In this document: in pieces, positions 49,634-61,119 of the stretch | How positions within the stretch are numbered: the first letter of the stretch is position 1 | Layout of the letters: each line of letters begins with the position of its first letter | NCBI GenBank assembly: GCA_022385805.1 | Contig: MU277699.1 | Span: 240,092 to 304,091 of the forward strand | Direction: 5' to 3' | Length of the DNA: 64,000 bases | DNA from: Pilatotrama ljubarskyi | Taxonomy: Eukaryota > Basidiomycota > Agaricomycetes > Polyporales > Polyporaceae | Translations under genes and position numbers: made by a program | The notes under the pieces: model-generated | Databases searched by the model: none | Told to the model about the DNA's origin: nothing | What the model saw: the letters and a program-made list of their open reading frames with translations, nothing else

Positions 49634-51421
49634 ATGCAGATCATGGCTTTCGGCTTCCACGGCTCGAAGTCTTTCCCACTGGGACAAGACGATCACGCCG
49701 CTCAGCGCAAGGCATTATGGGACCAAGTGAAGGCGCATGAAACTCGCGTCATCGAGCTAAAAGGTTGTATCAACACCATGGCTCCGATCTCGCGCCTTCC
49801 CCCGGAGATCCTCTCTGAAGTATTCGCTCTCGTTGCGATTAGCGACTACGAGGCCCAGCGGAGAAATCATTACGGCCCCTCACACGCGTACAAGTGGATC
49901 ACCTTGACCCATGTCTGTCGCATCTGGCGTACAGTTGCGCTTAACACGCCGAGGCTCTGGAGTCGGATCGTGTTGACGAAGCCCGATGTGGCGAGGGAGG
50001 TCCTAGCACGCTCCAAGAAGGCTCCTCTCTGGGTTTCGGCTACTGTAGCCTACCGTGACGATGCACGCTTGCCAATCCTCGACACCCTGATGCAAGAGTC
50101 ATCGCGCATCAAGGAGTTCCGTCTTACTGGGCCTGCGCGTCTGGTTCAGGCGCTCTCCACGAAATGGCGGCTCCCCGCGAACATGTTGGAAAGCATGTTC
50201 CTCAGCTCGGACGTGAAGCCCTTCGACCGTGACTCTTTCCTCCCTACTTTGCCGCTCTCCTCCGACTTCCTTTCAGGACAGATCCCCCGTCTTCGCCGGT
50301 TGGAGATCCATAGGATTACGGTCGACTGGACCAACCCCCTCTTCTGTCCCTCCCTGAAGACGCTCATCGTCCACGCTCGTTACGACACGACGCCCAAGCT
50401 AGGAGAGTTCTCACAACTCCTCACGGCTTTGGAGAACATGCCGTTGTTGGAGACTCTGAACCTCAACGAAGCGATCCCGCGGCTTCCAGATGACGCTACA
50501 AACCTGCCGGCGGTGCAACATGCCGTGACTCTACCTGCTCTCCGTTCCCTTGACCTGTTCTCCGACGCCATTGAATGTGCGAAACTCCTGCGCCACCTGT
50601 CCCTTCCACATAATACTCGCATCATCGTGAATGGGCGAACGGACCGCGGCGTCAAAGACCTCGTACAAGCCTTCGGCGAACAACTCGGTCACTCCGACCC
50701 ACCCCGTACTGCTCGGCTTGCGCCGCTATACTCCTCGCAGATCTACGTGAAGTTATGGCGGTCGTACACCAGTAGTACTGAAGAGGGCCTGCTATCGCCG
50801 GATGCGGAGCTTTCGCTCGACGCATTCCCTCACTCCCGATCGATCCAGACCTTGGTGAATGACGCGACCTTCTTCTCTCAACTCCATCGCTTTGAGGTGC
50901 ACACTACCTATAGAAACTGGCATTGGGGTGCGCTTTTCGGTCGGATGGACGAGCTGCAGGTGCTATCCGTCATCGGCCACCCGGACTTCGACTTCCTTCC
51001 CGCCCTTTCGGTCGTCCGCGATGTCGAAGGCGACCCGGTCGGTGAACTCCCTATGCCACATCTTCATACCCTCGAGCTCGAATCCGTGCGCTTTGGTTGC
51101 CCCCATTCCAATCACGAGTCGGAGTTCCTAGAGGAACTCCTCGACTGGCTCGTCCTGCGCTGCAATTACGGCTCTCCGCTCCTCAAGCTTGTCCTGCGGA
51201 CATGCATTAATGTTGAGGCTGAGGCGGTCGCGCGCTTGGAAGATATCGTCCCGCATCTGGAATGGGATGGGCGCGACGATATCCGTGACGAGAATGTCGA
51301 CGCTGATGAAGACGATGACCTTGATGAGTACTACGACGACGAACTCTTCATACCATTTGACCCGATGGACGCGTATGACGACGAGGAACTCGAGTTGTGG
51401 ATGATTCCGTTCGGAGTCTGA
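49634..51421 (+). CDS. F-box protein B of a tandem pair
   Basis: A single-exon gene of 595 residues, or 592 from the second ATG at 49643 (MAFGFHGSKSF). Its layout matches F-box A block by block: ETRVIELKGCINTMAPISRL, PPEILSEVFALVAISDYEAQ, YKWITLTHVCRIWRTVALNT and PRLWSRIVLTKPDVAREVLA. LRR-like strands and an acidic tail follow (DENVDADEDDDLDEYYDDE). Even the internal spacing, such as ARSKKAPL and QESSRIKEFRLTGPARLVQA, is shared, so the two arose by tandem duplication. They have diverged considerably outside these blocks. The role is presumed to be as SCF ligase substrate adaptors; the targets are unknown. Confidence 0.85.
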   Translation: MQIMAFGFHGSKSFPLGQDDHAAQRKALWDQVKAHETRVIELKGCINTMAPISRLPPEILSEVFALVAISDYEAQRRNHYGPSHAYKWITLTHVCRIWRTVALNTPRLWSRIVLTKPDVAREVLARSKKAPLWVSATVAYRDDARLPILDTLMQESSRIKEFRLTGPARLVQALSTKWRLPANMLESMFLSSDVKPFDRDSFLPTLPLSSDFLSGQIPRLRRLEIHRITVDWTNPLFCPSLKTLIVHARYDTTPKLGEFSQLLTALENMPLLETLNLNEAIPRLPDDATNLPAVQHAVTLPALRSLDLFSDAIECAKLLRHLSLPHNTRIIVNGRTDRGVKDLVQAFGEQLGHSDPPRTARLAPLYSSQIYVKLWRSYTSSTEEGLLSPDAELSLDAFPHSRSIQTLVNDATFFSQLHRFEVHTTYRNWHWGALFGRMDELQVLSVIGHPDFDFLPALSVVRDVEGDPVGELPMPHLHTLELESVRFGCPHSNHESEFLEELLDWLVLRCNYGSPLLKLVLRTCINVEAEAVARLEDIVPHLEWDGRDDIRDENVDADEDDDLDEYYDDELFIPFDPMDAYDDEELELWMIPFGV

Positions 51422-53596
51422 GCTTGGTATAGGTGAGTTAGTATCACTCATTAGCCCCTGGCCGTGCTGCTCAGCCTAGCACCATCATATGGCTGACGAC
51501 GGATAATGCAGCCTCGCTTCCGGAGTGGAGATCAGCGAGGAAGCTGTTGTACTGGGTGAAACTGTCAGCCAGCTTGTACTTGTAACAGTTATCTCTGGGA
51601 TTGCTTCCGTATCCATGTCTACTCGAGGAGTTCGTGGACATGTATTGATCATTGCATCGCCCCTCTGGGCGGAGTTCCATTACACTGCAATAATAAGACT
51701 CGGAGTCACTGACAGGACGGCTACGAAGCTGCAGGTCGTCCACCTACTGTACCACGGCTCAAGTTGTCCAGCGAGAAGTCACCTGCAGTGATACAGTAGC
51801 AGCGGCGTCGTATCCTAGGCGCTACTAGCTTGTTCCGGGCCCAAAACACAGCCTGATCGGTAGGAGAAATGTGAAAATACGCGCTACTATTTCCGTGAAT
51901 ACAACGTCGCCAGCCTGGTTGCTACGAGAGAAAACGTCTGTGGATAATGGTGTGCACAATAGACGGCGGTCTGGGGCAACTGAGAGTCTAAACTCTCAGA
52001 TATATGATATGAAGGAGTGTGTTATGGCTGTGTATCACGACTGGAACGCCGTGGATCGTGATGCTGGCAGCGAGTGAGAAGATGCCTTACTCGCCCCAAG
52101 GGGTCCCATAGTGGCCGCCTTCGATTGAACCGAATGCTCGCACGAGGGCTGTTGTTACTGTGCGAGATAGCTCCGCCACTCCTAAATTTCTCTCCTCTGC
52201 GACGCATCAAGGCTGTATGAAGGATCTTTCAAGGCCGCCTTCATCGACGTCGAGATCCAGGTAGGGATGGATGTGAGGAGCTTGATGTCCGTGTAGGCGG
52301 CGAATAGCCGAGGGGAGCCGCGAGAGGCCAAGGAGGAGGATGCGACGTGCAATAGCTACGCCAGCAGTTTTCGACGAATTCTCGTTCGTGATGGTTCTAG
52401 GAACCAGCCTGCAGCAACACAAAGGACAACCCGGAGAGCGTTATCCGCACATATCCCAGGACAGTATCGCTGTCCCCGAGGGGCATGGGAGAGGTCATGG
52501 CGTGAGCGGAGAACTTCAAGAAGATCTCGAGCTAAAGAAATACCGCGCCAGGAAAAAGCTGACGCTGGATAAGGATGCGTCAGAGCTTCAAGCGTCCCGC
52601 TAGGGAGAATCTACACGAGGACGCGTTCGAAGAATGTTGCACTGAGTGAGGATCACTTGGCAGCATGTCAACACAATCGCTAATGAACAAGCATCCATAT
52701 CAGCAGATATAGGGAGCTCGGGCGAGCATTGCACATACAGTTCCATAGCGCCGCGCCGGTCGGTGTAGGAATGTCCAGTCGAGGAATCGCGACATGACGC
52801 TGTAGAGCTCTCCCGGGAAGTCTTCTTTCTCAAACTCAACGAGCGAGGTGATCACCGACAGCAGCCACGTCGCTCGGTCGGCAGTTGAGTTGAGTGGAGG
52901 CGAGTTGATATTGCTGCGGTGCAAGTACTATGATGGACGCCGCGTCCTGGAGGAGGCTTGCAGCGGAAGAGACGGCGTCTCGGAGGGCCGCAAAGAGTCA
53001 GCTGGCGTGTTCGCCGTATGAACGCAGTGATTCACGTACTAATAGCGTGGATAGGACGATATTGTCCATCGCGGTGTCCCGCGACGTGCGAGTGTCTTGA
53101 CGCTGAGACTCGGCGAGGCATTCCAACCAAACGTATATATAGCACACGGCCACCCGAGTAAACAATAATGCCTCGCTTGGGCCACGAAATACCTCGCTGA
53201 TACTGTGCTAGCGAAACCACCAAATATGTTGACACGTTCACAACCTCAACGACGCAACATGATCTGCAGTCTATTCCGCCCAGCACTTTCAGGTATGTAA
53301 TCTACGAGAAGACATGCCGGCAACGGTGCTGTAGACGCGAGTGCAACTCTTGATGTACTGGCCAGGTAGCGAGGTTGCGGAGTCAGTCATTCGCACGTGA
53401 ACCATTGCCAGTCGAAGATGGATCGTGGGACCTTGTGCCCCTCCCGCTCGCATCACGCTCTGACATACTCTGATCAGGCGAAGAGAAGGACTAGAAGGAG
53501 AAAGGAGAGAATTCTATCATCCTGTACGAGAGACAACGGAACGTGCGGTACGGAGGTGGTGCAGTCGGCTGAAACTGACGTTGACGAAACATTCCG
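51422..53596. other. 2.2-kb region without a recognisable gene
   Basis: Only short frames occur on either strand, none with a recognisable domain, and stop codons are frequent in all frames. Base composition is less GC-rich than in the flanking genes. It may be regulatory, a decayed gene or a mobile-element remnant. I found no inverted terminal repeats by eye. TATATA-like motifs occur near 53135. Confidence 0.5.
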
Positions 53597-54219
53597 TCAT
53601 GACTGGAACTTCCGCATGGTCTGGATCTCGTCAAGGAGAGGCTGAAGCTTGTCGTCGTCAATTTTGACAAGACTCAAGGGAGCTGATAAATGGCTGATTC
53701 TCTTGGGCGAAGTATGCGTCGCGACTCACCTAGGGATGATGCTCTTCGCTTCCTCCGCTGTTACAGGGCATAGGTTCGCGATCTGAGCAATCTCAAACTG
53801 AGTAAGAGCAGACTCTCTTCGCAGGGTCCTGTGGAGACGTCTTAGAATGTACGCGGGAAACTAGGTGGAAAACGTAACTCACTCTCGAATGGCAGCCGCT
53901 GCCTCGGGCTTGTCGAACTTCGCGAAAGTCTTCACGTACTCCAATGTCTTTTTGTAGACGCTATAGTACATTTATATGGCGGTTTTGTGAAGTATCAGGA
54001 TACGTACGTAGTGTCAGGGGCAGCCTTTTCGGATGGCCGATGCTCCAGCAAGTAGCGCACTTCGGAGATGAGCAGACAACCGGCATTGTTGAATTCTGGC
54101 ACAGGATCACGGTTCTTATCATGCAAATGCGGTGAATGCTAGTTTTCAGATTTACCGGGTCCGAGCCTGAGGGCAGAAGCGTCCTCCTCCTCGAAAGCCG
54201 GTCGGTGCCGCAAGGTCAT
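53597..54219 (-). CDS. RPB4: RNA polymerase II subunit RPB4
   Basis: The stalk subunit of RNA polymerase II that pairs with Rpb7. The coding sequence is split into five small exons: 54219-54156, 54095-54008, 53960-53883, 53828-53730 and 53672-53597. They total 405 nt, or 134 residues, with GT..AG introns throughout. The protein reads MTLRHRPAFEEEDASALRLG, EFNNAGCLLISEVRYLLEHR, TVYKKTLEYVKTFAKFDKPE, ETLRRESALTQFEIAQIANL and CPVTAEEAKSIIPSLVKIDD, ending IQTMRKFQS. These blocks (acidic start, FxNAxxLLxSEV, RTLxYxxxFxRF, LxxxxLxxFExAxLxNLxPxxxEEAKxLIPSL) match the family end to end, and the length is normal. The gene is divergent from the amino-acid transporter. Confidence 0.93.
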
Positions 54220-54731
54220 GGTGGCTGGAGCGGGAAGATGGTTGTTTGGTCCTGTTGTGCAAAGGCTTTGGAAGCTAACATGCGCAAATAGGCCCCAGGG
54301 CGGAGCCTCGTGCCGATGACGGCGTGGCACGGTGAATGCGGCGTGGCAGTCAGTTGCACTTGTTACTGATATCAAGTTGCTCTTCTGTGATTCAATTGTA
54401 CCTCAAAGGCGTCCTCTGCAACTGAATCGCTTCCTATCCTTCCGTCTTGCTGCTCCGCTCTCAAACAAGCCGGAGCCTGCTACTTGGTTGAGCGAGTATC
54501 GCCGGACGCCACTGACGCTACGGACGGGATACGCCGTCGCTGACAAATCCGCCGAGACGTCTTCCGCACACACCTAGTCCGTCAACCGCCCTGGCAAGAC
54601 CGCAACCAACTGGAGCGGCCCGTCGCATTGTACAAGCCACTGCACTTGATCTCGCCTCACCGGGGCACCGTGCCACCACCTTCAGCTCGACGTCTTCTGT
54701 TCTGGACTTTGACCGCGGCGAACCTTACGAG
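54220..54731. promoter_or_regulatory. Divergent promoter, RPB4 and transporter genes
   Basis: A 512-bp interval between the divergent RPB4 and transporter starts. It shows no clear TATA element or repeated motif. The plus-strand frame inside it has no recognisable domain. Confidence 0.5.
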
Positions 54732-56681
54732 ATGGTGCATCTCTATGGCGCCGTCCAGGGTCGTGCGGAGCAGGGGGACGGGATAGACGTCGAACCACGG
54801 ACCTCGCATGAAGGGGACGCGCTGTTAGGCGCAGAGGCGACTGCAAAGCGGACCAAGAGGGACGGGCATGCGACGCTGTCGAGCAGTATCAGCAATTTGG
54901 CGAACACCATTATTGGAAGCGGTGAGTGCGCAATAGCCCGTAAGTGCGAGTAGTGACTGACGCCGCGCTGTTTGATAGGCATGCTCACCTTCCCTTTGGT
55001 GAGGACCAAATCATAGATCGATTGGAGTCGCATCTGAAAGGGTCTCCATGCAGGCTTTGGCTTCCGCTGGTATCATTCCGGGCATGATAACATGTCTCTT
55101 CTCGGGTGCTGTCGCTGGATTCGGCCTCTACCTTCTGTCACTGTGCGCCGTCAAGGCTCCTCATAGACGGGCGTCGTTTTTTGCTGTGGCCGAATTGACT
55201 TTCCCCCGCGCCGCGGTCTTCTTCGACGCTGCTATCGCTATAAAGTGTTTCGGTGTATCTATCAGGTGAGAATACCGCTGCAGGCGTGCCTATGAGCCTT
55301 GCTGATGGTGATTTCAAGCTACCTGATCATCATCAAATCCCTCATGCCCAATGTGGTTGCCGCTCTCTATCATGATCTTACTTCCCCAGACACAAACCCG
55401 CCTGCATGGATGCTCTCCGGTCAGAACTGGATTACCATCCTCATGATACCTCTAGTGCCCCTCGCCTTCTTGAGAAAGCTAGATAGTCTTAGGCATACCA
55501 GCTATATCGCTCTTTTCTCTGTTGGTAAGTGAATCCAACTTCTTGATGAGCTGCACGCTGACTGCGAGACAGCGTACCTGGTGGTCATTGTGGTTGTATG
55601 CTATTTCTTTCCCCTGAAGGGTACACAGGAAGCGGGCGAAATTCACCTTGTACACTTCACTCCGAGCTTTGTTTCGACATTCCCAGTACAGGTCTTTGCC
55701 TACACCTGCGCGCAGAACGTATGTCCCATTTCTGCTAGGGGAATAACACCCTACAGATCTGATATCGCTCGTAGCTCTTCCCGATCTTCAACGAGATCTC
55801 CTCTAATACGCAGAAGAGGATGAACATCGTAATTGGTACCTCCATCGGCTCCGCCGCAATCATATACGAGGTTCTCGCCGTCTTCGGATATCTGACATTC
55901 GGTTCGAAGGTATGTAGAGCGTACACCGCCACGGATACTCTTCTCACCGATCCGCGTGTAGGTCGGCGCCAACATCATTGCGATGTATCCGTCTACGTCT
56001 GTCTTTATTGCCGTCGGCCAGCTGGCCATCGCCATTCTCGTGATGTTCTCCTATCCTTTGCAGGTGCATCCCTGCCGGAATTGCCTGGACAAGGTCTTCC
56101 ACGGTGGACACGTAGCCAGCAAGCAGGCAGGTGACCCGGAAGACGAAGAGCCCGAAGATGAGCATGGCGGTAGCCATGACATGAGCCCCTTGAAGCACAC
56201 TTTGTTGACGATCGCCATCGTCGCGAGCGGCTTCTCGATCGCCTACTTTGTTGATGACCTGCAGATGGGTGCGTGTTCTCCCTTCTGCTTCTTCGTCGGC
56301 GCTGATGCATCCTGTCTTTGGTATATGACGTGTCCCCGCGTGTACGTGAACCTTAGTCCTGTCGTTCGTGGGTTCCACCGGCTCGACAACTATCTCGTTC
56401 ATCCTGCCCGGTCTCTTCTACTGGAAGGTGAGCACCGCCTTGCCGCGCTGTTGCCTGCAGCGCTGATTGTGTTTCCTGAGCACAGCTTTCGCATAACGAT
56501 CCGAACTCTAGCAAGGCGCTGTCGAGAGCGGCATTGGGTCTTGCCGTCTACGGAATCTTCATCTTCGTTTTCTGGTGAGTGTGCGTCACCCTCCGAATAG
56601 GACGTAGCTGAGACAGACGATGCATTCAGCCTGAGCTTCAATATCTACCAAGTCTGGCATTCTTCGCCGACCGCACACTAG
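54732..56681 (+). CDS. Vacuolar-type amino-acid transporter (AVT/AAAP family)
   Basis: A multi-span permease of the amino acid/auxin permease superfamily, closest in layout to yeast Avt5-7 (SLC38-like), which move amino acids across the vacuolar membrane. A cytosolic leader (MVHLYGAVQGRAEQGDGIDV) is followed by SSSISNLANTIIGSG, the diagnostic first-helix motif, continued by splicing with MLTFPL. Hydrophobic segments follow: GMITCLFSGAVAGFGLYLLS, WITILMIPLVPLAF, YLVVIVVVCYFFPL, NIVIGTSIGSAAIIYEVLAV, FIAVGQLAIAILVMFSYPLQ and LLTIAIVASGFSIAYFV, with GLAVYGIFIFVF last. An acidic cytosolic loop (DPEDEEPEDEHGGSHD) separates two of them. About nine exons. It ends IYQVWHSSPTAH at 56679-56681. About 10-11 membrane spans in all; internal splice sites are approximate. 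Confidence 0.88.
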
Positions 56682-57090
56682 AGCACTCCATGCGAGCGTC
56701 CTGCACTACTCCTTAACATCACGATCGTCTGCTTGGCAGAGACAAGACTTGCCCTATTATCTATCTCTTGACTTGCCTGAACTGTACATGAACGTGCTAT
56801 CATACTTGTAAACTATTGCTTTGTCTCTGCAGTCAGTACATGACATCGGAATTGGAGCATGATGTGTATACAACAAGAGTCTCCTGCCAGCTTCGCAACG
56901 TTGAGTTCCCGAGGCGCTTCCTTCCCCACGCGAGAAGGATTGACGGGCGCTCGTCGACTTTGTGGGCCGTGGGCGCTCTCGAGAACAGCTACACTTACCC
57001 TCTGACCTGATGCACCCCCGCTCGTCGTCCTCCCACACATCCATTCCCTCGTTCATCGCAGCTACAAAACTGTCCGTATAAGAGTCTGGG
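56682..57090. other. Intergenic region
   Basis: About 410 bp between the transporter stop and the R3H gene. It should contain the promoter of the R3H gene. I see no gene in it. Confidence 0.5.
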
Positions 57091-60000
57091 ATGTCTGCCG
57101 GTGCGTGATCGTGCTCGTCGTGTTGAGAGGGTGAAACTCGTCCGCCAGTCTGTGCGAGACAAGCCCTCTGTCCCAGTTCTCCACGCTAAGACTGTGCATC
57201 CTTTCATTTGCCGTCCTGCAGAGCTCGCCGTCCAGCCACTAGAAGCCCCAAACCACGCGCAAGATAACTCAATCTCGCTCCTCTCATCGGGATCGGCGGT
57301 AGCAGGAATGGCGACCACCTCCAACGATCCGACCACGGCCAGCTCGAGTGTGAGCGCGACCGAGATGCAGGAGACACGATCCTTTTCCCTCAGCCCTGGG
57401 GCCTCATTGGCCTCGTGCGATGCAGTGCCGACCATACCATCACTGAACGCGAAGCCGGACGCGCCGGGGGGCGTCGCTGGCTCCGCGGACCCCAACGGCA
57501 GCACAAGCGCTGCCCTTGATACCGAACCTGACAAACAGATACTGGAGGCGCTTCATGGAAAGGATCGCATATATGTTTTGAAGCTCGGCGAGCAGATGGA
57601 GGCACTGATCAAGGATCGTAGGTAAGTTGCCCTCTTTGCTGCCAGAGCCCTCGACCGTCACACGACGGCGCTGCGTCGCTGCCTACCATGGCGATTTTCT
57701 GTCACTGTTCGCAGCTAGTGGCTCCCATGCTCTCATTCAGTGACGCTATACCTGTGAATGATGATGTCCTAACGTCTCGCGTGTCCTGCAGAGTTCGAAT
57801 CGACCTCACGCCCTCTACATCCTACCAACGGATGCTCGTGCACCGATGTTCCGCATATTATAAGCTGTCCCCGGAACAAGACCCTGTTACGAAGAGCATA
57901 TCTGTCTATTACCGGTCGGAGAGTCGCATGTACGTAACTGCTCCTATGATCGTGACTCGTGGCTCACGGATCTGTCTCGCTAGCCCTCCCCGGCGTATTT
58001 GTGAACTGGTCCCAGCGGAGGAGTCAGCTATGCCAACCATTCAGATTATGCGCCGTCCAAGAGGGCGGCAACACTCCCAGCCTGGCTCCACGGCGGGCGA
58101 GGACGCGGACACCTCCGATGTTGACGCGTCAGAGGCCGGTAGTATCGGAGGCCGCAGCAATGCTGCGAGTGCGACCGCTAAACGATTCAAGACGATCGAG
58201 GAGCGAGAAGCTGCCTACAACGAAGCGCGGTCCAGGATCTTCATGGATTTTGCGGAGAAGGAGAAAGAGAAGGAGAAGGACATGAGTGCCAACTCGTCCA
58301 CCTTCAGTCTCGTCTCCGGATCAGGATCCACAAGCGGTGGGCGCGGCAGTAGCATCGGCGATCTAGACGATTCTGCAAGTTCTGCGCCGACGGAGAGTGA
58401 GTGGTCAGGCCCGGTGACCCGGGACAAGAGGGACAGCCGCAGAGGAGCTAGCTCTACGACTTCTTCCCGATCGCTCAGGTCGTCGGGACCGTCCTTCACC
58501 AACGGCTCTGGCAGTTCACGTAACTCGCGCGCGACTTCGCCCTCTTTCACCTATCCTACGCTATACGACCCCGCATCCGTTCCGTCATACGAGCAGCCTC
58601 AGTATGGACCTCCCGTTCCGCCTGCTGGTGGCTACGTCGCCCCTTACGGCAGTTACCCTGCGTACAGCCCTGCTCCAGGACAGCCATATGTGGGCCCGTA
58701 CTATTATCCGCCCTACCACTATCCACAGCTGCCATCACAGCACTCAGACCCCTCCACCCCCGGAAGCGCGGAGCCCATGTATCCTCCGCCAAACGCCCCT
58801 CAACAAGCCGCATACAACGTTCCGTACATGTGGTCAAACCCGCCCCCAGCAGGACAGCAACCTGTGTCCCCTCCGCATCTACAGCAACATGGTCAGCCTG
58901 GCATAGCGCCGAGTCATCATGAGACACATCCACCATCGCATCCCATGGCCCCGATGCAAAACGTTCCCCAGTATCCTCCATATGCTCCCAGCCCTCCCGT
59001 GTATGGATACGGTGCGCCTACCTACTTCTCCCCTCCATACCAACCAGGAGTTCCTTTGGGGCCCCCGTCGTCCATGCCGGGAGCTATCTACCAATCCGGT
59101 CCCATGCCTGGTCCCCCAAACCATGTCGCCGGCAACACGAATGGAGTCGAACTACCCAACCTGAGCCGGGCGTCCTCACGTAACAGTAACGGCCATGGTA
59201 GTGTGAACGGAAAGCGTGGCGGTCCTCGGTCCCGAGGCTCTTGGCAACATGGGCCTGGTGCCAACGCTGGCGGCTTTGCGTACAATCCCTCCGTTGCCGC
59301 GAACGGCATCGCGGGCAACGATGCGTATGGCCCACGCCTCAACAGTAACATGAGAAGAACATCGGGTACGTCCAGCAGCAGCGGCAGTGCTGGTGCCCGA
59401 ACGCCTGCCGACGAAACTTCTTCTACAGCTGTGAGTGCTTTATTCCGTACTGTTTATTCCCGTTGTCCCTCGGTCGTCGTCTCATATTGATGTGCCCATT
59501 CTCTTTCATGCTCTGTCCGTTGTGGTTTCTTCGCTTGCCTTTGCACAGTCGTCTTCAACGACCTCTTCATCCTCGAGGCGAACGTTCACTTCCACATCTA
59601 CTTCATCGAAACATCCTCTCCCTGCGCGACCTGACTGGGCCGTGGGTCTCAAACCTCAGCACCCCCGTCATCACGACCATCACGGCGCCGTCAACTCGCG
59701 CACCATGTCTCCCGGAAGGATGGGTCCGCCACATCTCCCGCAACACCAATCACAACCGGCCCTGCAGCCCAACGACTTCCCTCCGCTGTCGTCGGGGCCA
59801 TCGACTCGTCAACCTGTCGTCGGTGGCGCATGGACCAATGCATCGACATCTCGGGTCATGATGCCTAGTCCGCAGGGCGCAAACCCTCAGGGCACGGCGC
59901 TGGTGCATTATCCCACTTCTCAGCAGAACAGCCCACAGATCCCAAACTCGGGCGGGCGCTTTGAGGAGCAGGATCCTGCGTTCGAGCGACCGCCGCCGAA

Positions 60001-60295
60001 GAACGCGGAGCTGTTCAACCCTAAGGGCGGTGCGCGTAACGTGGGCGCCGTTATGCTTCCTCCCGGCGGCAAAGTCGATGGGTGCCGCCCGATGCTCAAC
60101 GGCGAAGGGAGTGTCGCAGGCTTGTCGGACAGGATGGGTGCGATGGCGCTGGACAACGGCCAGTCAGATGTGAAGGGAGCTGCCGCCGAGGGCGCCGGTG
60201 CTCATTCCGCGGCAGCGCCGCCTGTCGCTGTCGGGACCGGAGACGCATCGATGACTGCGCAGGCAGGTCAGGCCGTCACGGCAGGCTCATCATAG
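57091..60295 (+). CDS. R3H-SUZ domain RNA-binding protein
   Basis: A single-stranded nucleic-acid binding protein of the Encore/R3HDM/Rbs1 type, which act in mRNA and tRNA metabolism. The R3H region is formed by joining exons: KQILEALHGKDRIYVLKLGE, then VRIDLTPSTSYQRMLVHRCS, with RMLVH supplying the RxxxH core. The SUZ motif is EEREAAYNEARSRIFMDFAE, followed by a Lys/Glu run (EKEKEKEKD). The rest is a long low-complexity tail rich in Pro, Ser, Tyr and Gln (YVGPYYYPPYHYPQLPSQHS), typical of proteins that enter RNA granules. For the 5' end I prefer ATG 57091, with a tiny first exon (MSA) spliced through a GTGCGT intron to 57222, in frame. ATG 57308 (MATTSNDPTTASSS) is an alternative. About five exons; stop at 60293-60295. 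Confidence 0.88.
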
Positions 60296-61119
60296 CCGGC
60301 GTCCGCGACGGTAGTGGTCGGTGCCGCTGCCGAATCGCTCTCGCTCTCCTTTGCGTACTCTCAGGTGCTGTCGTGTCTGGTTGTCTCAGACTGATGTGTG
60401 TTCGTCGTCGTTGTCCGGTGGCTGATGTACGTGTGGTACGTGATACGCTATACGCTGGCTGCCTTGCTGTGCATTCTCTATCCGCTCTCCTTGTACGGTG
60501 TTGTATTCTCGTATATCTTGAAATCTAAAGTAGACTTCGCCACTTAATGGACACAAGGTGCTCTCGGTCATCATTCACATTCCCGGTTCAGTTCGTAGGT
60601 GCGTTCTCAAAGAACAAAACGGCGAATACATCCGCTCCCATGTGCATGGTCGGTACCACGTCCTTCCGAATCCCAGCCCTCCAGGAGGCGAAAAATCATG
60701 GCTTGAGGTTGAACACAAGTGACATCAGGCATCTACATGTCAATTGCAAGATGTCATCAGTACCAAAGCTATTCAAGCTATGTCACGAGAGAGAGCAAGG
60801 AGCTCGCCCAAACATATGCGGTCTCGACTGGCGCACTCCGAGTCGTTTCTTGAGGAGGGAAGCATTCGCGCCCAAGCGCCGAGTCGCTGGTACCTCACCG
60901 AGTACATGTGGAAGGGAAGATCCCTAGAGTCTATTGCGCTATGATACTTTCGTGGAACGATACAGTATAAATACAGGGATACAGTCGCCCGAGCAGCAGG
61001 CTAGTATGCGGGCATATTACGCTCGCTCCTGGTCCAGCCAGACCGCGCAGGGCATGAGGTACGGGCTACATGCTATATATATATCGACTTGAGCAGGAAT
61101 GGGGATGGATTGCGAATGG
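60296..61119. other. Convergent intergenic region
   Basis: Contains the 3' flanks of the R3H gene (plus) and the 61-kb gene (minus). A TATATATATA run lies near 61074. The short frames here show no domain. Confidence 0.55.
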
